DNA of 7,340 nucleotides from Clostridia bacterium (GTDB lineage Bacteria; Bacillota_A; Clostridia; Oscillospirales; CAG-272): assembly GCA_017626655.1 (NCBI GenBank), contig JAGAIH010000294.1, forward strand, positions 1 to 7,340, in the 5' to 3' direction. Positions 5,131 through 7,340 of this stretch are shown here, piece after piece; position 1 is the stretch's first letter; the number at the start of each line of letters is the position of its first letter. Below the pieces are notes generated by a model, which worked only from the letters and a program-made list of their open reading frames with translations, made no database searches and was not told where the DNA came from. Made by a program: the position numbers and the translations under genes.

Positions 5131-6147
5131 TCAGAGCAGGCCGTCGAACAGCCGGATATTCTCGGCGCAGGGCGTCAACTCTCCCGCCTCGCACTTCTTG
5201 ATAATCTCCACGATCCTGTCGTTGATGGGCGTCGGGACGCTGTTCTTGCGGCCCCACTCGCAGATAATGCCATTGATGGCGTCGATCTCGCAGGGCTTGC
5301 CCTTCTTGAGATCCTGGAGCATGGAGGGCTCGATGGCGCGATGCTTCTTCATGGCGATGGGGATCAGCATGGTGGCGATGGCCCGCTTGAGACCGTTTTT
5401 GTAATAGAACAAAGCGGTGATGTTCTTGCCTTGGACAGGCGCGAACTCCGCCCCCGCCGCGTGGCCCACGTCGATGCACTCCTTCATGCAACGGATCGCC
5501 ACCTTGCGGGCGGCCTTGTTCTCAGAGACGTCCCCGAACACGCCCCCCACCACGGTGCCAAGCCCCGAGAAGGTGGCGTTGATCAGCAGCTTGGACCACC
5601 GCGCCCCGATGAGGTTCTCCTCCTCGTGAACGGGACACATCAGCTCCAGCAGGGCCTTGACCTCCCCGAACTTCTCGTCCGTGATCCCCGCCATACGCCC
5701 CATGTGGAAGGAAAGGCTCTCGGGATCGCTGGTCAGGGTGCAGACACCGGGAGCCGACAGCGTGGCGCCCCACTCCACCACGCACCCCATGGTGCGCGCC
5801 TCCCCCACGATCTCGGCGATGCCCGGCTCGGGCAGACCGTTCTGAAGGGTGACGATGACCCCGTCCTCCGCCAGATGCCCCTTCAGGAAGGTCACCACCT
5901 CCCGATTGAGGAGCTGCTTGGTCAGAAGCAGGATGATATCGTATTCCCCCACCATCTCGTCGGGGGTGAGAGCGGTGACAGGCACAACCATATCCACCGT
6001 CCCCGTGATGCGGGCGCCATGCTCCTTGAGAGCCGCCACGTGAGCCTTGTTGCGGTTGATCAGGTCGATCTGACCGCCGTTTTGGGTGACGTAAGCCCCC
6101 AGGACAGTACCCAGAGAGCCCGCGCCGTAGATGCAGTAGCGTTTCAT
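5131..6147 (-). CDS. panE: Ketopantoate reductase family protein (2-dehydropantoate 2-reductase)
   Basis: The family reduces 2-dehydropantoate to (R)-pantoate with NADPH, a step toward pantothenate and CoA in the cytosol. The 338-residue product opens with a Rossmann motif, YGAGSLG (7-13, GxGxxG). Residues that align with known active-site positions are K77 (in LLLTKQ), N103-G104, K186 and N190 (in WSKLLINATFSGLG), S275 (in PSMLQDLKKG) and E287 (in CEIDAINGI). All are present, so the enzyme should be active. It is somewhat longer than typical PanE (about 300). Related reductases of the same fold act on other 2-keto acids, so the exact substrate is not certain. The ATG has a GGAGG site about 9 bases upstream on the minus strand. 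It starts 49 bases after the end of the yhhN-like gene and is probably co-transcribed. GC content is high compared with the neighbouring module. Confidence 0.9.
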   Translation of the reverse strand: MKRYCIYGAGSLGTVLGAYVTQNGGQIDLINRNKAHVAALKEHGARITGTVDMVVPVTALTPDEMVGEYDIILLLTKQLLNREVVTFLKGHLAEDGVIVTLQNGLPEPGIAEIVGEARTMGCVVEWGATLSAPGVCTLTSDPESLSFHMGRMAGITDEKFGEVKALLELMCPVHEEENLIGARWSKLLINATFSGLGTVVGGVFGDVSENKAARKVAIRCMKECIDVGHAAGAEFAPVQGKNITALFYYKNGLKRAIATMLIPIAMKKHRAIEPSMLQDLKKGKPCEIDAINGIICEWGRKNSVPTPINDRIVEIIKKCEAGELTPCAENIRLFDGLL

Positions 6148-6196
6148 TGTGAGATCCTCCGTTTATTTAATGTAGGATAGACAAATTTCAATACGA

Positions 6197-6889
6197 TCAG
6201 CATTCCCCCTCCGTCAAGCTCCGCAAGGCCATGGACACCGCCAGAAGACAGAGCGCGGGGTAGTAGGTCCCCATGCAGGCGTGATCCGTCCAGCTCCACA
6301 GGCCGATGAACCAGTCGAGGACCAGCATGAGATCCGAGAAGAAGAACAGACCGCTTGCCACCGCTACGGTCGCCGTGTGCAGACAGGGCGTGCGGACCAG
6401 GTTGCCGATGGCCTTGCCCAGCATGAACGAGATCATGAGGGCGTACACCAGGCAGACCCCTTGGAACAGCGGCCGACCGAAATCCAGCAGGGGACAGAAC
6501 AGCAGGAACGCCGCCGACGCGAGGAAGATCCCGCCGCTGATGGCGCAGTCCAGAGCCTTGATTCTTTGCGGGATACAGTACGCCACCACGAAAAAGATAT
6601 GCCCCAGGGCAAAGGCGGCGGCCCCGACGATGAAGTCTTGGTTGATGAGACAGTCCCCCAGAAAGGCCAGGATCAGCCCCAGGGACATGGTGATGTAGAA
6701 GACGGGCTTTTTTCTCTTGGTCACAAGGGCATAGACCAGGTCGATCACCCCCAAAAGGGCGAACAAACCGCTACAGATACACTTCAGGGTAAAGTCGAAG
6801 CCCTGACTCTGATACAGGTAATTGAGAGCCAGGATCACGGCGACGAACAGGGCGTTCACCCCGAGTAGGAGCTTTCGATGGATCTTCAT
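6197..6889 (-). CDS. YhhN/TMEM86-family integral membrane protein
   Basis: The 230-residue product has about eight hydrophobic helices and short loops. Family landmarks are present: LGLILAFLGD (69-79, D79), GHIFFVVAYC (96-105, H97), ASGLFFFSDLML (178-189, D186) and YYPALCLLAVS (209-219). In animals TMEM86 members are lysoplasmalogenases, hydrolysing the vinyl ether bond of lysoplasmalogens. Clostridia make plasmalogens, so a lipid role is possible, but for bacterial YhhN proteins it is mostly unproven. The ATG at 6889 is supported by GAGGTGAT a few bases upstream. A promoter lies 30-60 bases before the start. The panE-like gene follows on the same strand; I see no obvious biochemical link. 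Confidence 0.87.
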   Translation of the reverse strand: MKIHRKLLLGVNALFVAVILALNYLYQSQGFDFTLKCICSGLFALLGVIDLVYALVTKRKKPVFYITMSLGLILAFLGDCLINQDFIVGAAAFALGHIFFVVAYCIPQRIKALDCAISGGIFLASAAFLLFCPLLDFGRPLFQGVCLVYALMISFMLGKAIGNLVRTPCLHTATVAVASGLFFFSDLMLVLDWFIGLWSWTDHACMGTYYPALCLLAVSMALRSLTEGEC

Positions 6890-6919
6890 GCTATCACCTC
6901 ACCAACTATCCTATGGACC

Positions 6920-6948
6920 AGTATACCACAATGACGTCGATCTGTCAA
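6920..6948 (-). promoter_or_regulatory. Promoter of the yhhN-panE pair
   Basis: On the minus strand TTGACA (6948-6943), 17 bases and TATACT (6925-6920) with TGG before the -10 form a near-consensus extended promoter. The predicted start near 6913 gives a leader of about 24 bases. Confidence 0.85.
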
Positions 6949-7018
6949 CAAAAAAGAAAACACTTCAAAAGAAATACGCCCGGGCTCCGTAGGAACGTCT
7001 CGAGGATGAAAAAACCTG

Positions 7019-7047
7019 TTGACTTGCGCCGCCCGATGCGCTATAAT
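7019..7047 (+). promoter_or_regulatory. Divergent plus-strand promoter for a gene beyond the right edge
   Basis: TTGACT (7019-7024), a 17-base spacer and TATAAT (7042-7047) make a strong promoter, starting near 7054. No gene begins on the plus strand before the window ends, so the leader is at least about 285 bases and includes the foldback element. Confidence 0.82.
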
Positions 7048-7135
7048 AGATGGTATGGCGAAGCAAATATCAAGGTATAACGATTCAGCCAATATTTCAA
7101 ATTGGGGTTTGTAGGTGGGTTGGCCGCGCACCTTT

Positions 7136-7322
7136 GCCTTCCCCAGCGGGGAAGGTGGCACCCGCTTTAGCGGGTGACGGATGAGGAGAGCGGGTGGAGT
7201 GATTCATACGGAGGAGAGCTAAACCCTTTGTTATGCAAGGGTAAATCTCTCCTCCGTCAAGCGACTGTAACCCGCTCTCCTCATCCACCGCTTCGCGGTC
7301 CCCCTTCCCCGCTGGGGAAGGC
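7136..7322. mobile_element. 187-bp MITE-like foldback element
   Basis: The element is one long imperfect inverted repeat centred near 7232. Matching blocks are the terminal 20 bp (7136-7155 with 7303-7322, exact), GGATGAGGAGAGCGGGT (7179-7195 with 7270-7286, exact) and ACGGAGGAGAG (7208-7218 with 7247-7257, exact). The loop region is closed by CCCTT/AAGGG (7224-7228, 7237-7241). Each end is itself a small palindrome, and subterminal hairpins occur at 7159-7176 and 7287-7299. There is no transposase and no clear target duplication. From memory, similar CCTTCCCC-GGGGAAGG repeats are common in gut Clostridia genomes. It would be mobilised in trans, or be a structured repeat, and it lies in the transcribed leader of a plus-strand unit. 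Confidence 0.85.
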
Positions 7323-7340
7323 TAATGAACGCGGCCGTCA

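Noticed and set aside
5341..6180. Plus-strand 279-codon open frame opposite panE
   Set aside because: It is the antisense shadow of a GC-rich gene whose catalytic residues are intact on the minus strand.
6281..6868. Plus-strand 195-codon open frame opposite the yhhN-like gene
   Set aside because: It is highly charged, low-complexity antisense of a GC-rich membrane protein gene with conserved motifs.
6886..7288. Minus-strand short open frames ending in peptides such as SPLGKAKVRG
   Set aside because: They arise by translation of the foldback element and the promoter region upstream of yhhN; no ribosome binding site or domain.

Overview
The window looks like an accessory segment of a low-to-mid GC, Gram-positive gut-type Clostridia genome, most likely Oscillospiraceae/Ruminococcaceae. 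This is inferred from strong AGGAGG-type ribosome binding sites, TTGACA-17-TGTGCTATAAT promoters, the style of a foldback repeat at the right end, and the protein families present. The sequence cannot fix the species.

Left edge (1-473): five identical 36-bp CRISPR repeats with four 30-bp spacers. They run off the left edge and read on the minus strand. Immediately upstream on that strand lies a complete tracrRNA gene of the Neisseria-like type II-C kind, with a full-length anti-repeat, nexus, terminator hairpin and an excellent promoter. No cas gene is in the window; cas9 would have to lie to the left or elsewhere.

Middle (474-975): two phased A-tracts, an unassigned AT-rich stretch, then a strong plus-strand promoter embedded in a perfect TGTACA-type dyad. 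This promoter drives a short, highly structured RNA of about 150 nt ending in an intrinsic terminator. A second promoter with the same TGTACA-N6-TGTGCTATA layout lies just before a WYL-domain transcription factor gene.

Plus-strand operon (975-4738): the WYL regulator is followed by two genes of unknown function. One encodes a 513-residue protein with several hydrophobic segments. The other encodes a 366-residue coiled-coil protein with a perfect-length 28-residue repeat and a C-terminal membrane anchor. The last two genes are AT-rich compared with their flanks. I read regulator plus two membrane-associated proteins as one accessory module. A defence role is a reasonable guess, because WYL repressors often control defence genes and a CRISPR locus is adjacent, but nothing in the two proteins proves it.

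Right part (4739-7340): a gene-free stretch with a TGCCACAA inverted repeat, a G-quadruplex-capable tract and a 15-bp terminator-like hairpin separates the module from a GC-rich minus-strand pair. That pair is a YhhN/TMEM86-family membrane protein followed by a ketopantoate-reductase-family enzyme, with its own promoter. A divergent plus-strand promoter then reads through a 187-bp MITE-like foldback element toward a gene beyond the right edge.
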